From the NCBI GenBank assembly GCA_905182995.1, contig CAJJDP010000046.1, positions 376,488-440,487 of the forward strand: 64,000 nt of DNA, in the 5' to 3' direction. This document shows, one piece after another, positions 36,201-48,820 of the stretch (positions are counted from its first letter, which is position 1; every line of letters begins with the position of its first letter). Under the pieces are notes generated by a model that did not search any database, was not told the origin of the DNA, and saw only the letters and a list, made by a program, of their open reading frames with translations. This DNA is from Paramecium octaurelia (taxonomy: Eukaryota > Ciliophora > Oligohymenophorea > Peniculida > Parameciidae). The position numbers and the translations under genes are program-made.

Positions 36201-38951
36201 TAATCAGAAATACAGAGGAGTCAAGGGAGACCATCATCAAAATCATCTTTACCTGAGAAATAAACTATTAGCAGCGAGGAAGATAGTGAATAACTAAAAA
36301 CCAGGGCTGAAAAAATATATTAAGATAGATACTCAAAATACATTGAGAAATTTACACCTTAGGATTTCAACCCTATTCCAGTAGTTTACTCTGTATTTTA
36401 TGAAGAATATCGATATAAGAAAAATGACACCGATCATAAACAATAGATGTTTGTAATAGAGTTAATTGTTAATGATTAATAACTGTTGAATACAGAAAAA
36501 GGGTACAAAAGATAATTAAGAGAGACTATTAAATAAACATATCAACATTATCAATCGAAAAAGATACTATTAGAATAGAGAACAGAGGGAGATGATTCCA
36601 TGAGTGTATAAGGTAATATCAGTGAATAAAGGAGTATACACGAAGGAGATATTATCAATTACAATTTCCCATCTCATCCTTCCCATTATTATGAAGACAT
36701 CTATTTTGTAGAAAATCAATAAATTCTTCAAACTGATTAAATCTATAGTCCAAGATAGGATGGTAAGTCAGAAGGTCTGTTATTAAGTGATCGATCCAGA
36801 TGGGGTAAGCCTCTAATAGAAAAAGATAAAAAGTCTTAAGGAGGCCAAAAGAAGAGGAGCTAAGTTTCTGTTAATTCATAACATAGCAGAGAAGAAATTT
36901 AATTTAAAGGCTCCTATTCGAATTTGAAGTTTCCCGAAAAAGAGATTGCTAAAAAAGCTCTGACTAGAATAAATCAAAAAAGGAAACAGCAAGATTTCTT
37001 TAATGATAATGAATCTAAAATACCTTTGGAAAGCAAAGGTTCCTAGTAATAAAACTTTGAAGAATTTTAAGTTAAATATTCTGAAGGTTTAAAACTATTT
37101 GATTCCCAATATAAAATTGTGCAATAGAAAACTTCTGAGATGAGGAATCCAAACTCATTTAAAATTCAAAAATATTTATTGATAACAACATTTGTTTTAA
37201 TATTAAGTTATATCATCCTTATTTCTGTTGCAGTATAAATGCAATATGATCTAAGTGGGTGCTATAATTTGATTGAATTAATGATAGCTACCTAAAAATC
37301 CTATTCTCAAATTACTCATAGTTTGTATCGTTTGGAGCTATCAGATTTACTTCAATTCGACAATATGGACATCTTGAAGTAATTTTACGAAAAGTAAATC
37401 TTTTCTGAATTGCAAGAGCTTATTGATATTTAGAGCAATTAAATTATTGAAATCAATAATGTGGAAGTAGGCTTGGATTATTTCTATGATATAGAAGACA
37501 AAGTGCAAGTTAAACCCACACTTTAATAAACTATTTAATTTGCTCTTGGCCAATTCTATAAGTTAAAATAGAATGAAACCAGTGATATTTACAAATACAA
37601 TTCCTCTTTAACATTTGCATCCGTAGCCAATCTTTAGGGTATTGGGGAATTACCATAAAAGGCATATGACTACTGTTTTGATGACAAAGTCTCCAATGAA
37701 AATACGTATCAAACTCTTTTAATCATTTATATGGTGGTCATCTTCTTTTTGGTTATGATTCTATAATTTTCCCATATTCCATTAATTGGAAAATTAAGAA
37801 AGAGTCATAGAACATTTTACAAGGAAATTATTAAATTATAATAAAACGAAGTAAATGACGAAATTGAAATATATGAAACTGTTGAAAATATATTAAAAAA
37901 ATCAATTTATGAATGGATGTTGATTGATTTTGTTTAAGAATCCTAACTGTTTGAGACTGTAAGAGAACATAGAACAAGTGCCCTAACTCCAGGCAGAGAT
38001 ATGCATACCGACATAAGTTCAGGGGCAGTCTCTTCATCTAATAAAAAGAATAAGTATAAATTGATGGAAAAATTGAAGAAATCTTAAATGAGATAGATTA
38101 AATACTTTGTTATATTAATGGTTGGATTATTTGTTATCTTAGCGTATTTTCTGATAATATTCTTGGTAATTTTTATCTTATCAAAAGATCTATTGTCTAA
38201 TTTAGAAATTCTATTTAAGTTTAAATTAGTTTAATCATCTGTAATTAATTTAATAAATAATATGGATTTAGTAGCATTTTCAAGTGTAAATGATTCACTA
38301 TTCGAAAACATCATGTCAGTGCAAACATATTAAGATTACGCGTCAGTGCTAAGTGGCGATACAACTGATTTTTTTGAACAATACTCAAATGAGTTTATTT
38401 CTGCACTTACTGATGATAAATTGAAATAGAATCTCGATACTATGAATTAAAACAATGTTTGTGAGACTGGAATTGGAATTGATTGTGTGTCAACTGATGC
38501 TGTGACCTTGAATCCATGGCTTCTGCCATATTATTAATAAGGATTGAAATCTTTGTTGACTTAAGTCGATAAGATTATTTCTCAATATCCATAGTTTTTT
38601 TATGATGAGAATGTGAAAAATACTTAGGACATTCTTTTCGAATTTTATTAAAGTCAAGAGCATGTAATATACATAGATTATGGAAGTGAATTACTAATAA
38701 AGGCTCACAAGCAAATTATCGACACAGCCTATAATGAATTTGATTAATCTTTGAATTTTTACAAGCAAACCTTGTTAATCTTCACCTTGAGTGTAGGAGT
38801 GGCTGGTTTTTGTATTATAGGTTTTTTGGGGAATCTCATATTAAAGATGTAAAAAGATTCAATAGAAACATGTTAGGCAGCCTTACTATTGTTATCACCT
38901 AAGCGATACCTAAATAAATCGATGGGTTTATTAACATAAAAAAAATTATGA
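33206..38951 (+). CDS. Very large multi-pass membrane protein, TmcB-like
   Basis: Predicted 1,891 residues. About eight to ten membrane segments occupy residues 1-350 (for example LVILAIIVLIITILSLTIS). A Cys-rich HMNRCNSTKCQCKK motif follows, then a long cytosolic region; KNIAFKGAQHILFDVNGNIM has a PAS-like flavour. Near the C-terminus are three more membrane segments (YLLITTFVLILSYIILISVA, LLIIYMVVIFFLVMIL, and IKYFVILMVGLFVILAYFLI) and a fourth at VGVAGFCIIGFLGNLIL. This layout matches the ciliate TmcB family, whose function is unknown; an environmental-sensing role is speculative. Introns are 24 nt (near 33555), 34986-35008 and 23 nt near 35700, giving an exact frame. Confidence 0.8.
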
Positions 38952-38970
38952 TTTTTTGTGTATAATTAAT

Positions 38971-40049
38971 ATGAATTAAGCTATAAAAAATTAAGCTAAT
39001 CCATTATAATCTAATTATGAGCAGTCTCGAGTTGGAGTGGCTTTTGGAGATGAATTTGAAAAAGGTCCAGTCTCTTTTAGGTAGTGATTTGAGTATCTAA
39101 TTGAGAGCTGAAGCCCACTTTAATGAAAAAAAGGCAATAGACTAATATGATACACTCAAGAACATAGTTGGAGATCATATTGATATTGACTGGGCTCTGG
39201 TGTGTTTCCTCAAATATCAACCTGGTAAAAAGGATGCTCTGATATAATCAATTACAAAAATTAAAGACAGACGTAGAAAATAATAATCAATCATTAGCTC
39301 GTTTTGAAGCCTTCGAATGTAAGATCCACTCAGATGAAACCTATGTTTATTTCTCTATTAAACTCAGAGAGGATGAAGAAAGCAAAATAAAAGGAACCCT
39401 TGAGATAATATTAGAAAATGGTATTTCATATTGGTAACTTAAGGATTAAGAGAAATGGTTAAGAGCTAAGATAATTACATTAACTTTGAATTTGATGCAA
39501 ACTATGATTTTGAATAATTAGTTGAAGCTGTAAATAAAGGGGAAAGGGTTGGAGCTGCTTGTTTGAAATAAATTAGGTAAGATACCTTTATAAATAAAGA
39601 GCTGAATTGAACTTATTTTTGACAAAAAACTTCTATCAAGGAATTGAAAAACTGGTTGAGGGAATTGATAAAGATTCATTAGAATCTCCTCCTTTGGCGT
39701 TCTTAAAACATTTTAAGGATTTAGACATGGATTTGAGATTCAGATCTACTGATGAACTACCTCAAGTTATTAAGAATTAGATGATCTTTGGAGAAGAATT
39801 TTAAACATTGGCATAGGAAGAATTATAATTGCCAATAAATCGTACAAAATAAGTCAATGCTATAATGGATGTAATCAATCATTAGTTATTTAGGCAGCTG
39901 CAGATAATGGATTCATTTATTTGACTATCTCAGATTTATTAGCTGTTAAAATTGATTCTCATACTCCTAAATTGTCAACATTTTTAACAAAATATGGAAA
40001 GTACTTGGCTAAATTGGTAGGATTAGGAGAATTTGTACCAGAAGCATGA
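38971..40049 (+). CDS. Hypothetical protein, 319 residues
   Basis: Begins MNQAIKNQANPLQSNYEQS and continues RVGVAFGDEFEKGPVSFRAE. Five introns (25, 25, 23, 23, 23 nt) restore one exact frame; each is needed to avoid TGA. The protein is mixed alpha/beta, mostly hydrophilic, with the C-terminal part ADNGFIYLTISDLLAVKIDS and LVGLGEFVPEA. No signal peptide, membrane segment or catalytic motif was recognised. It follows the TmcB-like gene by only 19 bp on the same strand. Confidence 0.65.
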
Positions 40050-40088
40050 CATAAAAGATAATTATTAACAATAATTGTGTTATCTTAT

Positions 40089-40826
40089 TCAATAATAGCA
40101 ATGCGTGATGTCATAGATCTAATCACTTGGTCTATCAATTTCTGATTTAATGCCTGAATTACGTCTAGTTCTTCCGGATTCATATTTAAATATCGGTCCG
40201 GAAATGTCTTCATCACATTGCAAACATTAGTTTAGTTAACCATTCTTCACGAAATCTTCAATTGTTAAAAAAGACCCACTTAAAAATTAGAATTAATTCA
40301 TTACATACAAACCCAAAAACAGGATTTTTTTGTATTCAAAGTATTGTACAACCAAACTTAGGCACATGTATCTGTAAATCCTAATTCCTTTATACATTAT
40401 AAAAGATAATGTTCAGACAATCCATACATTAAACCACACTGTCTTACTAACCTAGTCAAGTCAGTTTTAAGATAAACAACCAAATCCTATAATGTAGAGC
40501 ATGCTCCACATTTTCCTTAATGAGTAACAATGAATTGATTCTCTTCAGCTTCTTCCTTGGAATTAAATTATTTTAATTGATATCTAATAATTAAGACATT
40601 GTAACATTTGCTTTTCATCATCGTCGTATTTAATTGCACAAACACTGTTGGTATCCTTAAGATTATCTTATACTTTCTATTTATAAACAAGATCAATTAT
40701 TTCATAAGGATTCTTTGTGTATGAAAGTATGGGATCCCTGATTTGTTTAGATTTGAAGGCATTTACAGCCTCATCAATATCACAGCTAAGCACTGTAACT
40801 ATTAGAAACAAATGCAATTTTTACAT
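40089..40826 (-). CDS. Secreted Cys-rich protein conserved in protists (unknown function)
   Basis: Predicted 229 residues with a signal peptide (QKLHLFLIVTVLSCDIDEA). The mature part has about ten Cys and distinctive blocks: QGKCGACSTLQDLVVYLKTD, LGFTDTCAQVWLYNTLNT, SCFWVC, CLQCDEDISGP and the C-terminus THCYY. I recall similar blocks in uncharacterised extracellular proteins of algae and other protists, so it is probably an old conserved family. Disulfide-bonded luminal or extracellular location is likely; the activity is unknown. Introns at 40584-40605 (22 nt) and 40279-40304 (26 nt) give an exact frame. Confidence 0.75.
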
Positions 40827-40874
40827 TAATAATATATTAATAATATTATCAATTGGAATTACTAATTTCTTATA

Positions 40875-42510
40875 TCATTCTTGTTTATCTCCTTACTTAA
40901 TTAAATTATCTAAGAAATCATCACAATCTTCATCACTATCCCCTGTTTTTGTTTAGATCTTTTGTTCAAATTTAGCAACTAATTACTCATCATCATCTTC
41001 ACTCTCATCAGATCCATTATCTTTTTTGGTAATTTATTATTATTATTATTATTAATTGATGATTTCTGTTTATACCTATTATACTTATTATTATTTTGGT
41101 GATGCTGACTATTCTTATTACTACTATTAGATTGGATTCTTAACTTACTCTGTAAATAATTATTATGGTTAAATGTCGTTTTTTATACTATTATTACTAT
41201 TTGGTTATTGTTTGTAGTGCGGTAATTTTTCATCTGAATCCTCGCAATCTTTTTTTTCTATTTCATTTCCCAAACTGAATACTTCTTCTTTTGACTTTTA
41301 TTCATGTTGTTGTACTTCCAATCCATCGATAACATGCTTTTCTTTTACTACTAATCCTTTACATTCTTATACAATTTATAATAATAATTAATTAGATGAT
41401 TTGGTTTCGTTACTAAAGGTTTACGGTCTATCTGCAGTTTAGAATGATTTTTAATTTCCTCTTTCGAAAATAAAATCAACAAAAAAGTCTTTTTCTGTTT
41501 TCATTTATGGACTTTTATCTAATTCCCTATCCCAGACTCTAAGTACATTATCAAATAAAAATGAGCAATTAAACATAACTCTGAATAAAGCCACTCTAGT
41601 TTTATTATTCTCAAAGTGTTTGCATCTAACTAATATGTCATCTGAAAGCTAATAGAAATGGATATAATTTTACTTCAATTCCTTTGAGATCGAATATGCA
41701 ACTTAAATCCCCTTATTAATAATTTTTTAGTTCTCCATCAGTCAATGAGTTGAAGATAGACTTATCATTCTTGAACAACTGAATGTATGGTCTGAACAGA
41801 GTGCAATTTTAGACTTTAGGAATTCCAGATATAACAATTGATATCAATCTTAAACAAGAACTATTTAATTTTAGACCATTTAAGACATTCCCAACATAGG
41901 TGATGTATTAATGCTAAGATGGGAATAAGGCTTAGAAATCTTTTGTGTTGGTCTTTTCACATACTCTTAATAAGCATTCGCCTGGCTAAGATATTATATT
42001 TGATTAAATTACGTAACCAGCACCCATAATCGCCAACAAGGATGATATTACCATGATACTTCTACCCCTAGTTTCTTGGCAACACACAATTGCAATATTG
42101 TTCCTATCACTACTTAGAAAATAGATTATATTTTTGCAAATCGTCAAAAGCTCGATCAATGGTGGACATGGATATCCTGGATGTGAATGATTGGCAACCT
42201 ACTTACTTTTTCACTCTACTTAATTGCAAAACCATTCAGTTGTAAACTCTCTTTCTCCAACATTCCAAATATAGTAATGATTCTGATGATTAGAGTTTAA
42301 AAAGCTCGATAATTTTTCTATTTTATCATTGGATGGATATTCCATCCAAAATAATCTATTGCTTATTGCTACTATGTCTCCTTAAATTGCTTATTTGTTT
42401 AATTTATCAAGGGTGTTTGAAGCAATTTATTTTGTGTGAGAGGCCAGGTTTTTGTATGAGTTTGCGATCCCTTTAAATTTCGGAACCAAAGAATTATACA
42501 ATTTATCCAT
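40875..42510 (-). CDS. Auxilin/GAK-type PTEN-like phosphatase domain plus C2
   Basis: Predicted 529 residues. Residues 40-210 match the PTEN-like domain of auxilin/tensin proteins: WMEYPSNDKIEKLSSFLN, YYIWNVGEREF and HPGYPCPPLIELL. The P-loop is CQETRGR, keeping CX5R, but preceded by Cys instead of His. Residues 215-380 match the tensin-type C2 domain (LISIVISGIPKV, RVALFRVMFNCSFLFDNVLR). The C-terminus is low complexity and acidic (SDESEDDDEQ). No kinase and no DnaJ domain are present. Auxilins uncoat clathrin vesicles; here only the lipid-binding half is seen. Introns at 42199-42219 (21 nt) and 41649-41673 (25 nt) give an exact frame. Confidence 0.83.
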
Positions 42511-42524
42511 ATTAATATATAAAA

Positions 42525-43156
42525 TCACTTTTTTTTTGTAAAATCAAGAATCGTATAGCCATATTTTTTCATATGCTTTATATATTTGCGTATACTCATT
42601 CCAACGATAATAAAGAAATAGCAGAATAAAAAGGGCCAATACACAGGTATATTCCATAATGGTATGTAAGTACACAAATATGAAAAGATGACAGAAAATA
42701 CACTCTTTTACCAAGCCTTAAACTCCGAAGTTGTTCTGAGCAATGGTCTATATTCTTTATCATTTAACTCATTCTTATTACTTAGGGTCGTTGGTAATTC
42801 CGCAACTTTTCATATCAATTTTAAAGCTTTACAATCATTTTGGAATTAATCATCATCTTCCTCCTCATCTTCCAAATTAACTGGTGGCAAACCAAGAGGA
42901 GTAAAGTAGTCAATTAATAGTTGCAACTGATAAACACAGTATATATATGTAACAATGTAAAATCCACCGATATCTTAAATCCTATACGCATACAATAACA
43001 TCAAAAGTAGATTGCAAATCCATCTAGACTTCTTATACAAAATGTATCTAATCTATTTAGTATGATCTACCTGTCTATTTTCTTTTGATAATTCACCTTC
43101 ACTCTATGAATGACTTTATATATCAAATTTTCTTCAATTTATTCCTCAATTATCAT
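42525..43156 (-). CDS. RER1: RER1 family ER retrieval receptor
   Basis: Predicted 193 residues. The four-membrane-segment pattern and family blocks are present: YAYRIQDIGGFYIVTYIYCVY, then LLIDYFTP, the acidic linker, EYRPLLRTTSEFKAWQK, then YIPLWNIPVYWPFLFCYFFI and IRKYIKHMKKYGY. RER1 in the early Golgi returns escaped ER membrane proteins through COPI vesicles. Introns at 43048-43070 (23 nt) and 42806-42832 (27 nt) give an exact frame. The auxilin-type gene follows after only 14 bp. Confidence 0.92.
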
Positions 43157-43197
43157 TTATTTTAATGCAAAATTTTAAGAACTTTAATATATTTAAT

Positions 43198-44831
43198 TCA
43201 TTTATTCTATAATCTGGGCAGTTTAATGTAAGCAGATTTATTGTCAAATTTGTGTTCAAGTTTAGAAATGTTCTAGATATACCTTTTGGTAGATTCAGTC
43301 TTTAGTTGAGACTACGATGATCTCTGATCCAATGATGAAATCCTATAGATAATAATCTGAGAATGTATACTTCTTCTACGCATTTCCATTGTTTTATCTA
43401 GATAAGTCATAACTTTTCAAATAGTATTTATCATCCTCATCCTCATCTTCCTCTATTAAATCTTCAGGTTTGAACTCCTCATGTAAAAGTAGTTTTGGAT
43501 CCAATTTATCCAATTTCTCCCAATTTACAACCTAATGAGTATTTGCATCTAAACCAATTTTCCTTAACTTTCTTTCCCTATAATTACTTGTCTTGATGTA
43601 AGATGGCTCAAACATAATTGATTTCGATCTTGATTGATCCATTTATGATATCATTTTATCTCTCAATTCTTACTTTTTTACACTCTTCCATTCTTCTACC
43701 AAAATTCTTCTTGATTTAAGTTCATCGGTAGAATAATTTGCAAATCTTTGCAATTACAAACCCTCTGGTTTTCTGAATCCTTACTCATCTTTTGATTCAA
43801 ATGGGACATTCAAAGATTTTAATTTTTTTTTATATTAAGTTGAATCTACTTCCATGTATCGAAACAACTTAATTTCTGCCTTTGTCTAATCTTCTTAGTA
43901 CATAAGTTTAGACAGTTCCCTCAATACAAGGACAAAATTCATAAAGGTAATTTCATTTTAATTTTGATTAACTCTCCTAAATAGTAGATTCTAATATATT
44001 ATGTATATTGTATACTAGTTCTTTAAATGGCAATATTCTCATATTGTCTTATGGATGATTCCTTGTAGAGACAGGATTCCCTTTATTAGATTTGTTTGCA
44101 ACTGTATCATTTAAAATTCTATTTGTTTCTCCCTGTTTTGATTAAGTCTTAATATGATGGACTTTCTCATCTATCAACCCAAATTATCGACAGAAGATCA
44201 TAAACTTACCCTCTGTTAAAGTTTAGGATTCATGATTTATTCTAGTGAAATCATCTGATGGACCTCTTACATAGAATATTTTAGAATAGAATTTATATAT
44301 GTCTTTTAGATGGGATTATATCTTAGACTACGAAAAGAAAGACTCTTCAGTCTATTCAAGCTCTTTAATTAAACTGATCCCACCAAAGTTGCTGACATCA
44401 TTCGTTATTGGTTCTATTATATTAAATTTCAGTTTTTCTAATTGACCCTCAAGAGTAGATATTATGCGTTTAAGCACGCCTTTATCTTTTTACTAAACAC
44501 ATTAGGCTTCTATTTTTCTATACCTTTCCAGCTATTTCTCTAAATATTCTTAAATATTTAAGTTCTCGTTTTCAATTAATACTGGGTTTTATGGTTATTA
44601 TTATTATTCATTTTCTTCTTGATTTACATTCACTGCTGAATTTATTATGATTTATTAATCATTTTTCAATACATTTTCATCTCTCTATTACTCACTTTAC
44701 CCTTCCAATTCTTAATCTTTTGGTATAACTTCATTGTCTTCATTTTTTTGTTCAGACTCCTAATTTTATTGATTTTGTGAAATTTCTCGTTCCCCATCTG
44801 TCTCTACTGGATTTTCGTTTTAATTTTCCAT
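43198..44831 (-). CDS. Gln/Glu-rich hypothetical protein with coiled coil
   Basis: Predicted about 530 residues. The N-terminal 100 are Glu/Gln/Asn-rich; then coiled coil (EYLEKQLERYRKIEAQCVQQ). The middle has EGKFMIFCRQFGLIDEK and ITFMNFVLVLRELSKLMY, which look like paired helical (EF-hand-like) segments without clear Ca2+ ligands. The C-terminal third is basic. One 25-nt intron (GTATACAATA..ATTAG) is firm. A further removal of 1 mod 3 is needed near 43398-43413, where the only GT..AG candidate is 16 nt. Function unknown. Confidence 0.6.
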
Positions 44832-45018
44832 GTATAGATTCTAAGTGTATTTTTTATTTTTATTTAATCAATTAATAATATATTGGTCCTAATAGTTTTT
44901 TTATCAAAAGTCTCAATGAAAACTTTGTTAAATTCAAAGCGAAAAGAATTTAGGGACCATTGAGAACAATAATGTGTTTTATTATTTAACTACTTTTTTA
45001 TAAATAATTCTATAAAAC

Positions 45019-47238
45019 TCAACGAATTTGTAATCCTCTTTCTTTAGACAAATCATCTATTTCATTGGATTGAATTCCCTCCTTTTCTTAGATCGCATCA
45101 TATTCAATCTATTTATCACCTCCATTCGCATTAATATATCCGTATTTTTAAATTGAAATTTCGGAATTCCGAGAACTAGCAGAAACAGAATCCTTTCCTT
45201 CATCAATGATATAGTTTTCTAAATTTTGAGACATTTGCGGAAGCTTAGAATATTGAGATTTTGCTTTTATCAATTTAATTTCTTCTTTTTCAATAGATTT
45301 CAATGAATATTTCTAAGTTTAACTTAAAACTATACTTTATGTGATAGGTCTACCATCTGATATAAAATGGTATTGTATTAAATAAAGTTGAGTAATTGCT
45401 CATTCATCTTTTTATTGTAGTTTTCTCCTTATTATATTTTCGAATATGATTCTAGCAATTCTTCTCCACTTTATGCTTTAATTTAAGCCTTAAAGAAACG
45501 AGAGACTTTAGACAATTGCAACTCAATCGGAGCTGAAAACAATTGATAATCTAGATACCTTTCGATGAGAATACATCTCTAACATCCATTGGACCAGACA
45601 CCTGATTTTTAAACTGATATTTTTCTATAAAAGATCCTTTCATCACTGACCTGTAATAGTCTTTATTGATTTTCTTTAATGCATCTTTATGGTCTGTAAT
45701 TTTTTTATAAATCACTGGTTCCGAGAAACTATTGAATAATTTCAGTTAGGCATCATCAAACAAAAACAATTTCAATGAATCGATTTCATACAACTTCTTC
45801 ACAATATTTGATAATTCCAAATCTGACATAATCTTAGACTTTGCAATTTAAGCCATAATAGTTTTCTTGTCATAAGTCTTTTTGCAGCAACATCTGAATA
45901 AACACATATCACCCAAAATCTTACTTAATTCAAATTGAAGATACGTTAAAAATGAATAATCTAACTAATTTGAATATAATTAATCTAAACCTTTCCTCTT
46001 ATCTGTTTTCCCACTTGATTCAAAGCTATCGCTCTCCTTTATAACAGAACTATCCCTGAAATCAAATTTAAACACTTAATTCATGACCTTCACATAAGTT
46101 TCATGGGCTATGTAGATTTTATATAGAATCTTTGCGAATCCTAAGATTGCCACCGTTAATCCCGAAGCCTAAGACACTGCATCAAGAAACACACTGAAAG
46201 GTTCTGTTTTTGAGGCAAAGAAATATTGGGAGTCCGAAGAAGTCCTTAGATAGAAGGCACATAATTCATCTGTTGTGTTCAGAGTTATGGGATATTGTCT
46301 TCTCTCTTGCTTCTCAACCTTAGAAGATCTAAAGATTCGAGTTCTTGCTTCTTCATTGTTTATTAAGGAACTAAAAACATTCTTACTATTAATCAAGTCA
46401 ATTAGGATTGGTTATAGAAATATGTCTTCTCCATTTGCTATGCCTACATTTAATCTCCAAAACACAATATAAGCACTTTCTTCAGAAGGTTGTGTCATAT
46501 TTAAAGTCTATTTGATTTTAGAATCCTAAATGAAGATATTCACATTAATGCTATGCAAAACTTAGACTATATTGTTACCCCTTGTTTAATAATCTTTCTA
46601 TCTCTTCAATCGATTTGCAAGTCGTAGAATTGCTGCACTTTAGAACTGAAACTTTCAAATAGTTGTAGGTTGGATCAAAGAATGAACCAGATAATTTGTA
46701 GCCTCCGTTGAAACAAATGAAATTATGTTTCTAATCTTCAGATATGGATTGTGTATTGAATTTAAATTCATCAATGACATCTGAGGTGCATTATGAAACA
46801 TTAAGCCTATTTATCTCTCTTTTATATAGGGATGTATTTTATGGCCTTACTTGATTAATGTATTCAACCTTAAATTACAAATATCTATGATCTATATCAG
46901 TTACATACGTTTGAAATTCTGAATCGTAATTAATTATTTCTCCACTTTAGGAATAGGATAACTGTAATAGAAATCGAGAAGTGTTCTGATCTAAATATTA
47001 AAAATCACTCGATGTTTATGTTCCTGCATAAATTGATCCAGATTTTGAAATCGAAGAGATAAAGATACTTATTGTATACACAATCATGAGTGCTAAAATT
47101 GCAATTGAAAAAAAACCCCCTAAATTAAATGTTTTGAGTACCTAGTTTTGTTAGTGATTTCTAGCTCTTTGTTACATTAAACTCATACGGAGTAACCAAC
47201 ATATCAATGTGTCTTAGATATTTTTGAATTTTAGGCAT
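45019..47238 (-). CDS. Ciliate-type two-TM membrane protein
   Basis: Predicted about 710 residues. A short cytosolic N-terminus (HIDMLVTPYEFNVTKSQK) leads into one membrane segment (IAILALMIVYTISIFISSI). An extracellular domain of about 330 residues with N-glycosylation sites and few Cys follows, then a second membrane segment (SGLTVAILGFAKILYKIYI) and a cytosolic tail of about 280 residues with a Cys cluster (FRCCCKK). This is the layout of a large family seen only in ciliates, function unknown. Introns of 22, 28 and 26 nt are clear; one more junction near 45400 is unresolved. Confidence 0.68.
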
Positions 47239-47279
47239 AAACAATCTAATTAAAAAAAACTAATAAAAATAATATTTTA

Positions 47280-48759
47280 ATGAACAAGCTATAGTAAAAT
47301 GGTGTTGAAAATATAAATGGTCAGGAGCTTTAAACTATCAATAAAAGCAAAACAGATTAAAATGGTTAAGTAAAAATAAATAGAATAGAATAGGGATATG
47401 ATGAATTACAGAAACAATATTAGGTTAGCAAACAATATATGAGTATAATGAATAATCCCAGTATAAATTAGTAATCACAACTAAAAACAAAGGAAGTAAA
47501 TGGTATTGAATAAAATACTAATAAAAATCTAGGGTAAGGTTCTAACGAAATAATATCACAAGGTAGTGATGTTGATAATTCGCAAAAGATAGATAAATAA
47601 ATAACAGTGCAAATAAGTAAAATAGAATAGAATTAAGATCAACTCTTGGAATAAAAGAAAAAAAGTGATTATTTTAGTTTTTAAAAATCTCAATTATCAA
47701 ATCTGAATGAATGTGAAAAAGCACAATAAAAATATGAGGATCAAAACTCAAATTTGAATGAAAAGACTTCACTATGCACTGATACTTCTGAATCTGGCAG
47801 CTAAAAGGATAAATAATAAATACAAACATAGGTATTGAACCAGGATTTACAAAATCAAACAATTAATCACAATAATCAAATTTCGTCTTCATCAAGTACG
47901 CAAGAATCTGAAAATGTAGATTAAAAATAATAAAATTCTGATTATTGTTCTCAGTTAGTTACACCAAAAGGTCAAAATTCAAGATTATCCATACATGTTA
48001 GCAAAAATTAGCAAATTATAACAACAGGAAATGAGGATGCAACATTTTAAGTGAGCAAATATGAATAAGATCCTGTTAGAGTATAAATAGAATACAATAT
48101 TATTAGTCGGGATTAGTCAATTAAGAAGTGAATGCTAATTATATAAGCATTCCAGTAAAATAATCTGATGAATTGAAAGTGGAAGATGAAAAAAATGGAC
48201 TTAAAGGCTAATCAAAAACTAATACTTATGCAGAATTTCTAACTTTTTAATAAGCTTTGTGTGTTTAAATTAAAGAAATGATTTAGTAAGCAAAATAAGA
48301 TCCAACCAAGAATATATCTTTTAAAACGAAAGGGTTGAATCCTTAATCGTTAACAGATACAGATAAGACTTAAAAGGAGAAACTATTAGAGTTTTTTGAT
48401 GGATGGATTTCATATACTGAAGAGTAATAAATAAGTAATAAATAAGAAACGAATATTCCGAATTAAAATACCGTGGATCTTTAGATTTTGAGACTGAATG
48501 TTTAAATAGTTTCATAGAATTCGTTAATGTTTAGAAAATGAAAGAATTGAAGAAATTAAAAGAATTAATTGAAGATGAGAATACTCTGATTAATTGGAAA
48601 AATATTATGGATAAATTATAAATTAACGACATCTAATTTTTTGTTATGTTGTGCGCAATTAAGAAAAATGAACCATCAAATGCTTTTACAAAATGGTACA
48701 TAGAATGGTGGTTTTAATGGAATAAGTCATCAGTTTTTACCAAAAGCAAATATATATGA
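47280..48759 (+). CDS. Gln/Asn/Ser-rich low-complexity protein
   Basis: Predicted 475 residues. Residues 1-280 are dominated by Gln, Asn, Ser and Lys, many Gln encoded by TAA/TAG, and are probably disordered. The C-terminal 120 residues are helical (MKELKKLKELIEDENTLINW) and end with an aromatic stretch (KWYIEWWFQWNKSS). Two 26-nt introns (GTATAAATAG..TTATTAG and GTTTCATAG..TGTTTAG) give an exact frame. The start is 41 bp from the divergent membrane-protein gene. No known domain. Confidence 0.62.
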
Positions 48760-48820
48760 TTATGATTAATTCTAAAGAATATTAAATAAAATTTGTTTTG
48801 TGATTAATTAAAAAAATAAT

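Noticed and set aside
46275-46472. A plus-strand 65-codon ORF.
   Set aside because: It is the antisense shadow of a well-supported exon of the two-TM membrane protein gene.
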